A DNA stretch of 23,835 bases, from positions 1 to 23,835 of IMG/VR virus record IMGVR_UViG_3300021425_002252; one strand, 5' to 3'. The notes beneath the pieces were generated by a model. That model worked only from the letters and a program-made list of their open reading frames with translations. It made no database searches and was not told the origin of the DNA. The DNA comes from a virus. The position numbers and the translations under genes were made by a program. Shown piece after piece: positions 14,062-20,712 of the stretch (position 1 is the first letter of the stretch; each line of letters begins with the position of its first letter).

Positions 14062-15102
14062 ATGAAAAATAGAGACTTTGTTAAGATTAAAAATGGCATA
14101 CACAGAAGTAAGCCAGTAACAAACGCAGTATTCCCTTTACTCAAAGGGGTAACATTTGGTAAACGTGGAGCATTTGTAACAGTTGATGCAACTGCTTTAA
14201 TGGGAGCCGAGTTCACAAAAATCAGAGTATTAGTTGATTCTCCAAGTGAAGTTGTTCCAGCAACTGAGCAAGAGTATAACAGTTTTATACCTGAAAACAT
14301 GAAGCCTAAAAAGAAAAAGGAAACTACCAAACAAGCAATGGACAGAATTGCTGAAAGATTTAGAATCCTTGATGAGATGACTGATGCAGTTGCTAACGGT
14401 GTTGTTAGAGGACTAATTGTATCAGGCCCTCCAGGAGTAGGTAAAAGTTTTGGTGTTGAAACTATACTTGAAGAGTATGATGCAATGGCAAAAATTGGTG
14501 GTAAAGTAAAAACTGAAATTGTAAAAGGTTCAATGACACCAATTGGTTTATATCAAACACTATTTAATAATAGTGCAGAAGGTGATATACTTGTATTTGA
14601 TGACTGTGATAGTGTGCTATTTGACGAAGTTTGTCTTAATATGCTTAAAGCGGTTTTAGACTCAGGTAAGAAAAGAACTATTAGTTGGAAAGCAGAATCT
14701 TCAGCACTAAGAAGAGAAGGAATACCTGATAGATTTGATTTTAAAGGTGGAGTTATCTTTATTACTAATGTGAACTTTGAAAATGTTAGAAGTAAAAAGA
14801 TACAAGATCACTTAGCCGCTCTTATGTCAAGATGTCACTACATTGATTTAGGAATGGATTCAATAGACGATAAGTTTATTAGAATTAACCAAATCATTAG
14901 AGATGGTATGCTTAAAGAGTATGGCTTTAGCAAGGAGTTCGAAAAAGAAATTGTTGACTTTATGCATGAGAACGCTCAGAGGCTCAGAGAGATATCATTA
15001 AGAATGGTACTCAAGATAGCCGACTTGGCAAAAATGAACTTTGATAACTGGAAGGGGTTAGCAAGGTCAACATGTATGACTAGGTTCGATATCTACTCGT
15101 AA
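14062..15102 (+). CDS. AAA+ family ATPase
   Basis: 346 residues. A basic N-terminal domain (1-90) precedes an AAA+ core: Walker A GPPGVGKS (122-129), Walker B ILVFDDCD (176-183), sensor-1 VIFITN (231-236) and a candidate arginine finger in ALMSRCHYIDL (about 249-259). A helical lid region follows (EIVDFMHENAQRLREISLRM). AAA+ proteins of this kind occur in many phages; roles range from DNA remodelling to chaperone-like activity, and none can be chosen here. It is an autonomous unit: a strong sigma70-like promoter (13999-14026), a very strong ribosome site GGGAGG 5 bases before ATG, and a structured 3' region with an intrinsic terminator. That 3' region carries a hairpin loop complementary to the ribosome site. 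Confidence 0.9.
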   Translation: MKNRDFVKIKNGIHRSKPVTNAVFPLLKGVTFGKRGAFVTVDATALMGAEFTKIRVLVDSPSEVVPATEQEYNSFIPENMKPKKKKETTKQAMDRIAERFRILDEMTDAVANGVVRGLIVSGPPGVGKSFGVETILEEYDAMAKIGGKVKTEIVKGSMTPIGLYQTLFNNSAEGDILVFDDCDSVLFDEVCLNMLKAVLDSGKKRTISWKAESSALRREGIPDRFDFKGGVIFITNVNFENVRSKKIQDHLAALMSRCHYIDLGMDSIDDKFIRINQIIRDGMLKEYGFSKEFEKEIVDFMHENAQRLREISLRMVLKIADLAKMNFDNWKGLARSTCMTRFDIYS

Positions 15103-15109
15103 AGTTTAG

Positions 15110-15136
15110 AGCCCTTAATAAATATTTTTAAGGGTT
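15110..15136 (+). other. First 3' hairpin after the ATPase gene
   Basis: CCCTTAA (15112-15118) pairs with TTAAGGG (15128-15134); the stem can extend to 9 pairs with one G-U. The loop is AT-only. It is followed by CCCC, not T, so it is not an intrinsic terminator. It contains AATAAATA (15117-15124), a late promoter-like sequence. Confidence 0.55.
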
Positions 15137-15205
15137 CCCCCTAGTGTTCAAAACCCTCCCACTTTGAACACGATTAGCCCCCAAATTTATTTGGGGGTTT
15201 CTTAT
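15130..15205 (+). ncRNA. Candidate small RNA or regulatory 3' UTR with an anti-Shine-Dalgarno loop
   Basis: A possible late promoter AATAAATA (15117-15124) would start RNA near 15130. The next element is a perfect 9-bp stem (GTGTTCAAA 15144-15152 with TTTGAACAC 15163-15171) closing a 10-base loop ACCCTCCCAC. Five bases later comes an intrinsic terminator. The loop's CCTCCCAC (15155-15162) is complementary over 8 bases to GTGGGAGG (14049-14056), the ribosome site of the ATPase gene just upstream. This is the architecture of a compact sRNA, seed loop plus terminator, but it could equally be a 3' UTR element of the ATPase mRNA. The promoter match could be chance in AT-rich DNA. Confidence 0.4.
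15176..15205 (+). terminator. Intrinsic terminator after the ATPase gene
   Basis: CCCCCAAA (15178-15185) and TTTGGGGG (15190-15197) form a perfect 8-bp stem, extendable to 10, with loop TTTA, followed by TTTCTTAT. It separates the ATPase unit from the receptor unit. Confidence 0.85.
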
Positions 15206-15214
15206 ATAAACCTC

Positions 15215-15242
15215 TTGACAAATTCTAATACCAATGTATAAT
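15215..15242 (+). promoter_or_regulatory. Sigma70-like promoter for the TonB-dependent receptor
   Basis: TTGACA (15215-15220), a 16-base spacer, TATAAT (15237-15242), directly after the terminator. Predicted start near 15249, leaving a leader of about 38 bases with GGAG at 15278-15281. Confidence 0.82.
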
Positions 15243-15286
15243 TAAACTTATAAATTAAATTGCGACTTTTACGTCATGGAGATATA

Positions 15287-17260
15287 ATGAATTTTGAAGA
15301 TTTTTTTCATAAACACATATTAAAGATTACATTTATAATATGTTTACCGCTTCTTACTGCATGGGCATTTGCAGATGAAATAGAAGAAATTGTTGTGACA
15401 GCACAACAAGAAAAAACAATTAAAGCAGACCCAATTACTAGCAGTAGTTTAATGAGTGCTATAATGCCAGTCTTTACCTGGAATGCAGGTGGCTATGGCG
15501 GGTTTATTGGGTATAATGAAAGAGGTGCTCAAACATCACATACATCAGTTTATGTAAATGGTATTCCAGCAAACGACCCAGGTGCAAGTTGGTATGACTT
15601 TGGACATGACTTTGCTAGTGGCCAAACAGTTAAGGTTATATCTGGTGCTAATGGAGTTTTATACGGCTCAGGTAGTATGGCTGGAACAGTACTAATACAA
15701 GACACTATAGAACGTGGACTAACACTTAGAGCAGAGGATGAAGTAAACTATTTTAGAATTGCTCCTGTTGATCAGTTAGAGTTTAGTATGGTTAAAGATA
15801 GTATGGGTAGTGTTCGTAATGACAATGACGAAGAAGACAATTACGAAAACAAAACAGCAAGGTTTAATATAGATGCAGGAGACTTTAGTATTGTAGGTAA
15901 GTTTACTGAGTACGAATACGACTATGATAATTGTTATGATTATGACTTTGGGCAAAGTAACGACTGCTTACAAGACGGTCAAAGATATAATGTTGCTATT
16001 AGGAATGATTATATCACAATAGGCAGAAACTATAATACAGCAGAATACTTTACTGAATTAGAACCTACATATACAAATGAAAGTTATAGAGATTATTTTA
16101 GAATTGGTAATCAAGTAGAACTTAGTAATAGTTTGAATGTTGCATTTGGTATAGATGTAGAAAAACAGTATTATAATACAAGCAGTTGGCAAAATGTGGA
16201 AGGTACTGAAACAGTTTTAGTAAGTGATACAAGACCAGGCTCCTATACAGATGACAATTTAAGTTATAATGATGGTACATTATTACCTTTATGGAATGGT
16301 ACAATAGAACCTGATCTTGATAATGCATATGAAGTTGTACAAGGAAACGGTGTATATACCCTAACACAATTAGATGAAAAACATTCAGATGAAAATGGAG
16401 GTATATATTTTCAAGCCAATGCTAACTTTATACTAAATTATAACTTTGGTATTAGACTAGGTAATGATGATCAGAATGCTCTTAGACTGGGTATAGAAAA
16501 AGGAGACTTCTTTTTTAACATTGGTAACAGTTTTAGAAAAGCAAACTTATATGAAAAGTTTGGTGATGGAGTTGTACAAGGCAATGAGGAACTAGAGCCT
16601 GAAAAAGGTGTAGGTGTTGAATTAGGATATGGTGTATTAAGTGTATTCATGTATGATTTTGAAGAAGCAATAGAATATGTTCCAGGATATTATACAGATG
16701 TTATTACAGCAACATTGGAACTTAATGCTGATTTATCTGTAAATAAAGACGGCACATATGGTGGTTGTGTATTAGATCCTAATTATACAGCATCAGATGG
16801 TATGCCATTAGGTTGTGTTTACACATTAGTAGAAGATAATAATCCAGTTTATACTATGCCTACCTATGCTAACACAGGAGAATACACCACAGCAGGTATG
16901 AGATATGCAAATAACTTTGGTCCTCTTTTTGTAATGTTAAAATATACAGATACAGATCAAACCAGAGTACCTAAATTTGCTGGTGTATTACAATACAGCG
17001 AAGACTTTTTTAATGTAAACTTTAGAATAAAGTATGCATTTAATTTAGATAGAGCACCTGGACCTTATGATGTATTAGAAGAAGGACAGGAGTATTTAGA
17101 AGACTTGAATAAGTTAAACTTGTATGTGACAAAACAGTTTACAAATGGTTTAACAATTTCCTTTAAAGCAGAAAACATAACAGACGAAGTAGTAGAAGTT
17201 GTTCCTTTTTATAATACACAAGGTACAGAATATTACTTGACATTAGGGTACACTTGGTAG
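15287..17260 (+). CDS. TonB-dependent outer-membrane receptor, phage-encoded
   Basis: 657 residues from ATG 15287, chosen because GGAG lies 5 bases upstream; a TTG 27 bases earlier is less likely. Residues 1-29 form a sec signal peptide (basic start, hydrophobic ITFIICLPLLTAWAF, cleavage after AFA). EEIVVTAQ (33-40) is a TonB box. Residues about 50-140 form the plug, with NERGAQTSHTSVYVNGIP and VISGANGVLYGSGSMAGTVL matching the family's conserved blocks. The rest is Tyr/Asn/Asp-rich beta-barrel, with paired cysteines in two probable extracellular loops, ending YYLTLGYTW with a terminal aromatic residue as outer-membrane barrels do. No truncation is visible. Substrate is unknown; size is BtuB-like. 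It has its own promoter right after a terminator and reads into uvsW. Possible roles: nutrient uptake during infection, or blocking superinfection. Confidence 0.93.
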   Translation: MNFEDFFHKHILKITFIICLPLLTAWAFADEIEEIVVTAQQEKTIKADPITSSSLMSAIMPVFTWNAGGYGGFIGYNERGAQTSHTSVYVNGIPANDPGASWYDFGHDFASGQTVKVISGANGVLYGSGSMAGTVLIQDTIERGLTLRAEDEVNYFRIAPVDQLEFSMVKDSMGSVRNDNDEEDNYENKTARFNIDAGDFSIVGKFTEYEYDYDNCYDYDFGQSNDCLQDGQRYNVAIRNDYITIGRNYNTAEYFTELEPTYTNESYRDYFRIGNQVELSNSLNVAFGIDVEKQYYNTSSWQNVEGTETVLVSDTRPGSYTDDNLSYNDGTLLPLWNGTIEPDLDNAYEVVQGNGVYTLTQLDEKHSDENGGIYFQANANFILNYNFGIRLGNDDQNALRLGIEKGDFFFNIGNSFRKANLYEKFGDGVVQGNEELEPEKGVGVELGYGVLSVFMYDFEEAIEYVPGYYTDVITATLELNADLSVNKDGTYGGCVLDPNYTASDGMPLGCVYTLVEDNNPVYTMPTYANTGEYTTAGMRYANNFGPLFVMLKYTDTDQTRVPKFAGVLQYSEDFFNVNFRIKYAFNLDRAPGPYDVLEEGQEYLEDLNKLNLYVTKQFTNGLTISFKAENITDEVVEVVPFYNTQGTEYYLTLGYTW

Positions 17261-17266
17261 TATAAT
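17237..17266 (+). promoter_or_regulatory. Sigma70-like promoter inside the receptor gene end, for uvsW
   Basis: TTGACA (17237-17242), an 18-base spacer, TATAAT (17261-17266), then ACAGT and the uvsW ATG. Expected start is at or within a base or two of the ATG, so uvsW mRNA from here would be leaderless. Confidence 0.65.
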
Positions 17267-17271
17267 ACAGT

Positions 17272-18729
17272 ATGGCAAAATGTGTTTTAGAAATTAGAGA
17301 CGAGGTTAATGTTCGTTTCAAAGGACTTGATGTAAAAGCAAGGCGAAAGATTTCTGATGCCTGTAAATATTTTTTACCACATGCTTATCATATGCCTGCT
17401 TATAAGTTAGGCAGATGGGACGGCTGTGTAAGGTATTGTGACATTGGTGGCAGAACATATTTCCATTTATTAGATAAACTTGTTCCTATTATTACTGCTG
17501 AAGGTTATGAAATAGAAGTACAAGATAATCGTAAGCCTTGGGAATTTAGTTTCCAACATGTAAATCAACAAAGTTATGAACATGTAAAGTGGCCTAAAAA
17601 ACATCCAGCAGAAGGACAGCCTGTAATACTTAGAGACTATCAGGTTGATATTATAAACAAGTTTTTAGATAACCCACAATGTTTACAAGAGATTGCCACA
17701 GGTGCAGGTAAAACACTTATAACTGCCGTGTTAAGTCATAAATGTGAACCATATGGTAGAACAATAGTAATTGTTCCTAACAAAGATTTGGTTGTACAAA
17801 CAGAAAAGGACTATAAAAATTTAGGCATGGATGTTGGTGTACTTTACGGAGACAGAAAAGAATATGATAAGACACATACAATATGTACATGGCAAAGTTT
17901 AAGTGTATTGGAAAAGAAAAGTAAAAATTATGAAGCAGATTTCCCTATAGATGAGTTTTTAGAAGATGTTGCCTGTATTATGGTAGACGAGGTTCACAAA
18001 GCCAAAGCAGATGTATTAAGAAACTTATTGAGTGGTGTGTTTGCTCATGTACCTATTAGATGGGGACTTACAGGAACTATTCCTAAAGATGAACATGAAG
18101 CAGTAGGTTGTACTTGTAGTTTAGGACCTGTGATAGGAAAAATGAGCAGTAAAGATCTACAGGATAAGGGTGTACTTGCTGATTTAGATATTAATGTACT
18201 ACAACTGCAAGACGGTATGATTCAGTTTAGTAATTATGCACAAGAGCTAAAATGGCTAGTAACTGATGAAAAAAGGTTAAAAGAAATATCAGAAATAATA
18301 AAAAGTGTTGCTATAAATGGAAATACGTTAGTATTAATAGACAGAATAGCAACAGGAGAACGTTTAGAAGAATTAAATCCAGATTGGGTATTTGTTTCAG
18401 GTTCAATGAAACAACAAGATAGACAAGATAATTATGATGACGTATCTGAAATGGATAATAAAGTTATAGTAGCAACATATGGTGTTGCGGCTGTAGGCAT
18501 AAACATACCCAGAATATTTAATCTGGTAATGTTAGAGCCAGGAAAAAGTTTTGTAAGAGTAATACAAAGTATTGGCAGAGGCATAAGAAAAGCCTCTGAC
18601 AAAGACTATCTTAATGTATTAGATGTAACTAGTAACTTAAAATATAGTAAAAGGCATCTTACAAAAAGAAAACAATTTTATAAAGAACAAGGATTTAGAT
18701 TCCAAGTTACAAAAGTTGCATACAAATAA
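17272..18729 (+). CDS. uvsW: SF2 helicase UvsW
   Basis: 485 residues; T4 UvsW is 503. An N-terminal substrate-recognition domain (1-110) precedes the two helicase domains. Motifs are ATGAGKT (142-148), MVDEVHKA (238-245), GLTGT (265-269) and QSIGRGIRK (432-440), with VATYGVAAVGINIP as motif V. UvsW unwinds branched DNA and R-loops and in T4 drives the change from origin- to recombination-dependent replication. There is no Shine-Dalgarno before the ATG. Instead, TTGACA-18-TATAAT ends 5 bases before it, inside the 3' end of the receptor gene, so a leaderless transcript starting at or next to ATG is predicted. Downstream genes follow closely as an operon. Confidence 0.95.
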   Translation: MAKCVLEIRDEVNVRFKGLDVKARRKISDACKYFLPHAYHMPAYKLGRWDGCVRYCDIGGRTYFHLLDKLVPIITAEGYEIEVQDNRKPWEFSFQHVNQQSYEHVKWPKKHPAEGQPVILRDYQVDIINKFLDNPQCLQEIATGAGKTLITAVLSHKCEPYGRTIVIVPNKDLVVQTEKDYKNLGMDVGVLYGDRKEYDKTHTICTWQSLSVLEKKSKNYEADFPIDEFLEDVACIMVDEVHKAKADVLRNLLSGVFAHVPIRWGLTGTIPKDEHEAVGCTCSLGPVIGKMSSKDLQDKGVLADLDINVLQLQDGMIQFSNYAQELKWLVTDEKRLKEISEIIKSVAINGNTLVLIDRIATGERLEELNPDWVFVSGSMKQQDRQDNYDDVSEMDNKVIVATYGVAAVGINIPRIFNLVMLEPGKSFVRVIQSIGRGIRKASDKDYLNVLDVTSNLKYSKRHLTKRKQFYKEQGFRFQVTKVAYK

Positions 18730-18741
18730 AAAGGAAAAAAT

Positions 18742-19239
18742 ATGAAAATACTTACAGTAGAAAATAATACATACGATATAGATTGCGTACCTGATGAAAT
18801 AGATGATATTAGGTATTGTGTACTTGACGGAGGAGATCCAGAGTATGTAGACTTTTATTTTCTTCCATTGATATTTTTAGAGAGTTTCCATGCTCCTGCA
18901 ATATGTTTACAAATTGGCGAGTATAATGTACAAATGCCAATGGATTGGAGTGTACTACTTTGTGATGAAGATCTAGATGGTATAGAAGTATTGCCATTAG
19001 CAAGTTTAAACAATAGAGGATTTAGAGTGTTAGTAATGAATCCATTAACAACCAGGATACCACAGAGCCAAGAAATAGGTATTACAAATGTGTACCAGGA
19101 TGTAAAATGGTATTTCCCTAAATTAAAAAATGGTCATATGTTAGCAGTTCCATTAGAAGATGGACCTAATCCAAAGTGTGCATATTTTGTAAAAGATGCA
19201 AATAAAGTTAAAAATATCCAAATAGCAGATCTTGTATGA
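18742..19239 (+). CDS. Conserved phage protein of unknown function downstream of uvsW
   Basis: 165 residues. It looks like a compact globular, mainly beta protein: YVDFYFLPLIFLESFHAPAI, VQMPMDWSVLLCDED, then VKWYFPKLKNGHMLAVPLED and CAYFVKDANKV. No catalytic motif is obvious and there is no signal or membrane helix. AGGA lies just before the ATG. The stop overlaps the next small gene (ATGA). I recall similar proteins in marine T4-like phages but cannot name a function. Confidence 0.75.
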   Translation: MKILTVENNTYDIDCVPDEIDDIRYCVLDGGDPEYVDFYFLPLIFLESFHAPAICLQIGEYNVQMPMDWSVLLCDEDLDGIEVLPLASLNNRGFRVLVMNPLTTRIPQSQEIGITNVYQDVKWYFPKLKNGHMLAVPLEDGPNPKCAYFVKDANKVKNIQIADLV

Positions 19240-19331
19240 TAGAAGTTTTGTTTTGGAGTTTAATTGTAATTACATGGGCGTCAGTAGGCTTACATGTAAT
19301 AAAAGAGTTTGTGAGAAATCACATAGAATAG
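19236..19331 (+). CDS. 31-residue single-helix membrane peptide
   Basis: Starts with an ATGA overlap on the preceding stop, so translation is coupled. The peptide begins MIEVLFWSLIVITWASVGL and ends in a charged HVIKEFVRNHIE tail: one membrane helix with a basic cytoplasmic end. It fills the gap to the next gene, which has its own AGGAG. Function is unknown; the coupled start and membrane profile are the support. Confidence 0.5.
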   Translation: MIEVLFWSLIVITWASVGLHVIKEFVRNHIE

Positions 19332-19340
19332 GAGAATAAA

Positions 19341-19751
19341 ATGATAGAACCAAGTATTAACAAACCTAGTCTATTTAGAAGAACTGTAATGGGACTTGTA
19401 AATGGCTGGAGACGTGTAATGGATGTGAGATACAATCCATTAAGAGTAATCAAAGACCCGAGTCTGCAGACATACTTTATGTTGGTATTATTTACTATAT
19501 GGAGTGTGTTCTTTGGCTTCTTAGCCGCAAACTACTTAGGGTTTTTTAATTATAATACTGTTATCAGTATTGTAATACATATTTCTATTTTGCTACCATT
19601 AGCATTCACTAATGCAATCTTTGTTGATGCAGAACGTGATGGGCATAAATGGTTAAAAGAATGGAAAGAAGAGCAGAATAGATATACTATTATAACAAAC
19701 AGACTAAAAAAGAAAAATTTAGTTATGTGGGATCCGAGCAAGGAGGCATAA
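19341..19751 (+). CDS. Conserved phage membrane protein with two transmembrane helices
   Basis: 136 residues. A basic amphipathic N-terminus (FRRTVMGLVNGWRRVMDVRY) leads to two membrane helices at about 43-65 and 72-95. A charged C-terminal region follows (DAERDGHKWLKEWKEEQNRY, NRLKKKNLVMW), so both ends are probably cytoplasmic. AGGAG lies 8 bases before ATG. I recall similar two-helix proteins (DPSLQ-YF-LVLF-W, FTNAIFVDAER) in marine T4-like phages, always unnamed. Together with the 31- and 47-residue membrane proteins it may belong to early host-membrane takeover. Its stop overlaps the next ATG (TAATG). Confidence 0.8.
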   Translation: MIEPSINKPSLFRRTVMGLVNGWRRVMDVRYNPLRVIKDPSLQTYFMLVLFTIWSVFFGFLAANYLGFFNYNTVISIVIHISILLPLAFTNAIFVDAERDGHKWLKEWKEEQNRYTIITNRLKKKNLVMWDPSKEA

Positions 19752-19933
19752 TGGCAATATCAGATGAAATGAGAGAACAACTTGAAATGGTTGTTCAGTA
19801 TGGTGATCAAATAAAAGCAATGTTCAAAGAACAAGATGACGTTGACTATGAAATTGGTGACTATGATGAACCTATCACACAAATGTTAGGTCATATGAAT
19901 GAAGTAATGGAAACAATTGACGGAGGTTGGTAA
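19751..19933 (+). CDS. 60-residue acidic protein, unknown function
   Basis: Start chosen at ATG 19751, overlapping the previous TAA and with GGAGG 4 bases upstream; an earlier GTG/ATG-like extension reads through the neighbour's frame and is unnecessary. The sequence is acidic and helical (ISDEMREQLEMVVQYGDQIK, HMNEVMETIDGGW). No family is recognised. It lies in a run of tightly coupled small genes between uvsW and the nucleotide-metabolism genes. Confidence 0.6.
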   Translation: MAISDEMREQLEMVVQYGDQIKAMFKEQDDVDYEIGDYDEPITQMLGHMNEVMETIDGGW

Positions 19934-19935
19934 AA

Positions 19936-20712
19936 ATGTCAAAAAGAAGATTTAGAATAGAAGGCGGCAGATACGGTGGAGAACTTGTTTTAGGAGAAGT
20001 AAATCCATCATTTGTAAGTTATTATGCAGAACTAGATGATACTAGTGAACTTATTGATGCAGTATTAGAAGCAGAAGATTGGGAACCAAAAGAGGACGAA
20101 GATAATGATACATTATTAGATCCAGAAGGCCCACCACACCCTGCATGTCCAGGTGAAGATTTTTACATGTGGGAAAATGATGAATTTGAACACATTAATA
20201 GTGCCTATGCAGATGGCGGATTTACAGTATATGAAGTTCCAGCAGATGGCTCAGAAGATTATGATTATGAAAAAGAAGTCTACGAAGGAGAAGCAATCCA
20301 TGTATATGGCAGAGAAGGCGGATACTTTAGTACTGATGACGAACCAGAAGTAATAAACGAAGAAGATGAAGACGGTAACAAATATGTTCCTGTCTTATGT
20401 TTTCATAGTTGCGAAAAAGGTTCTTTTGGTGCTTGGTTTGTGGAAACAGACGGCGAAGATTTTGATGAGTTTAAACTTGGAATGGGTGTTGTTGAAACAA
20501 ATTTAGGTGAATTTGTTGATGCAGTATTTTACGATAAAGTGGAATTAGATTGCGAATATGATTACAATGACACAACCGGTAAAAGTTATGACGCTCAAGT
20601 AGGCTGGTTAAATACTAAGTGGCATGATAGTCAGGAAAACATTAATGAAAACATTGATGAATATCTTGCAGAGTTTGAAGATAATGCAGAATGGGAAAGG
20701 GAAAATAGATGA
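19936..20712 (+). CDS. Very acidic conserved phage protein, unknown function
   Basis: 258 residues from ATG 19936 (GGAGG lies 9 bases upstream; a TTG 9 bases before the ATG is a weaker alternative). It is extremely rich in Asp and Glu (for example DTSELIDAVLEAEDWEPKED, INEEDEDGNKYV, FVETDGEDFDEFKL) with many aromatic residues (Tyr, Trp, Phe). The N-terminal RRFRIEGGRYGGELVLGEV and the middle YVPVLCFHSCEKGSFGAWFV look like beta strands. Charge this negative could mean a DNA-mimic inhibitor or a binding scaffold, but no known family is recognised. The stop overlaps the next gene (ATGA). Confidence 0.7.
   Translation: MSKRRFRIEGGRYGGELVLGEVNPSFVSYYAELDDTSELIDAVLEAEDWEPKEDEDNDTLLDPEGPPHPACPGEDFYMWENDEFEHINSAYADGGFTVYEVPADGSEDYDYEKEVYEGEAIHVYGREGGYFSTDDEPEVINEEDEDGNKYVPVLCFHSCEKGSFGAWFVETDGEDFDEFKLGMGVVETNLGEFVDAVFYDKVELDCEYDYNDTTGKSYDAQVGWLNTKWHDSQENINENIDEYLAEFEDNAEWERENR

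Noticed and set aside
15110-15136. First hairpin after the ATPase gene as a terminator
   Set aside because: Followed by CCCC rather than T, with an AT-rich loop; the real terminator is the third hairpin.
15260-15286. TTG start for the TonB-dependent receptor
   Set aside because: Adds nine residues before a good signal peptide; ATG 15287 has GGAG at 5 bases.
20153-20353. Second + strand frame inside the very acidic 258-residue gene
   Set aside because: Met/Gln/Lys-rich shadow frame without ribosome site.
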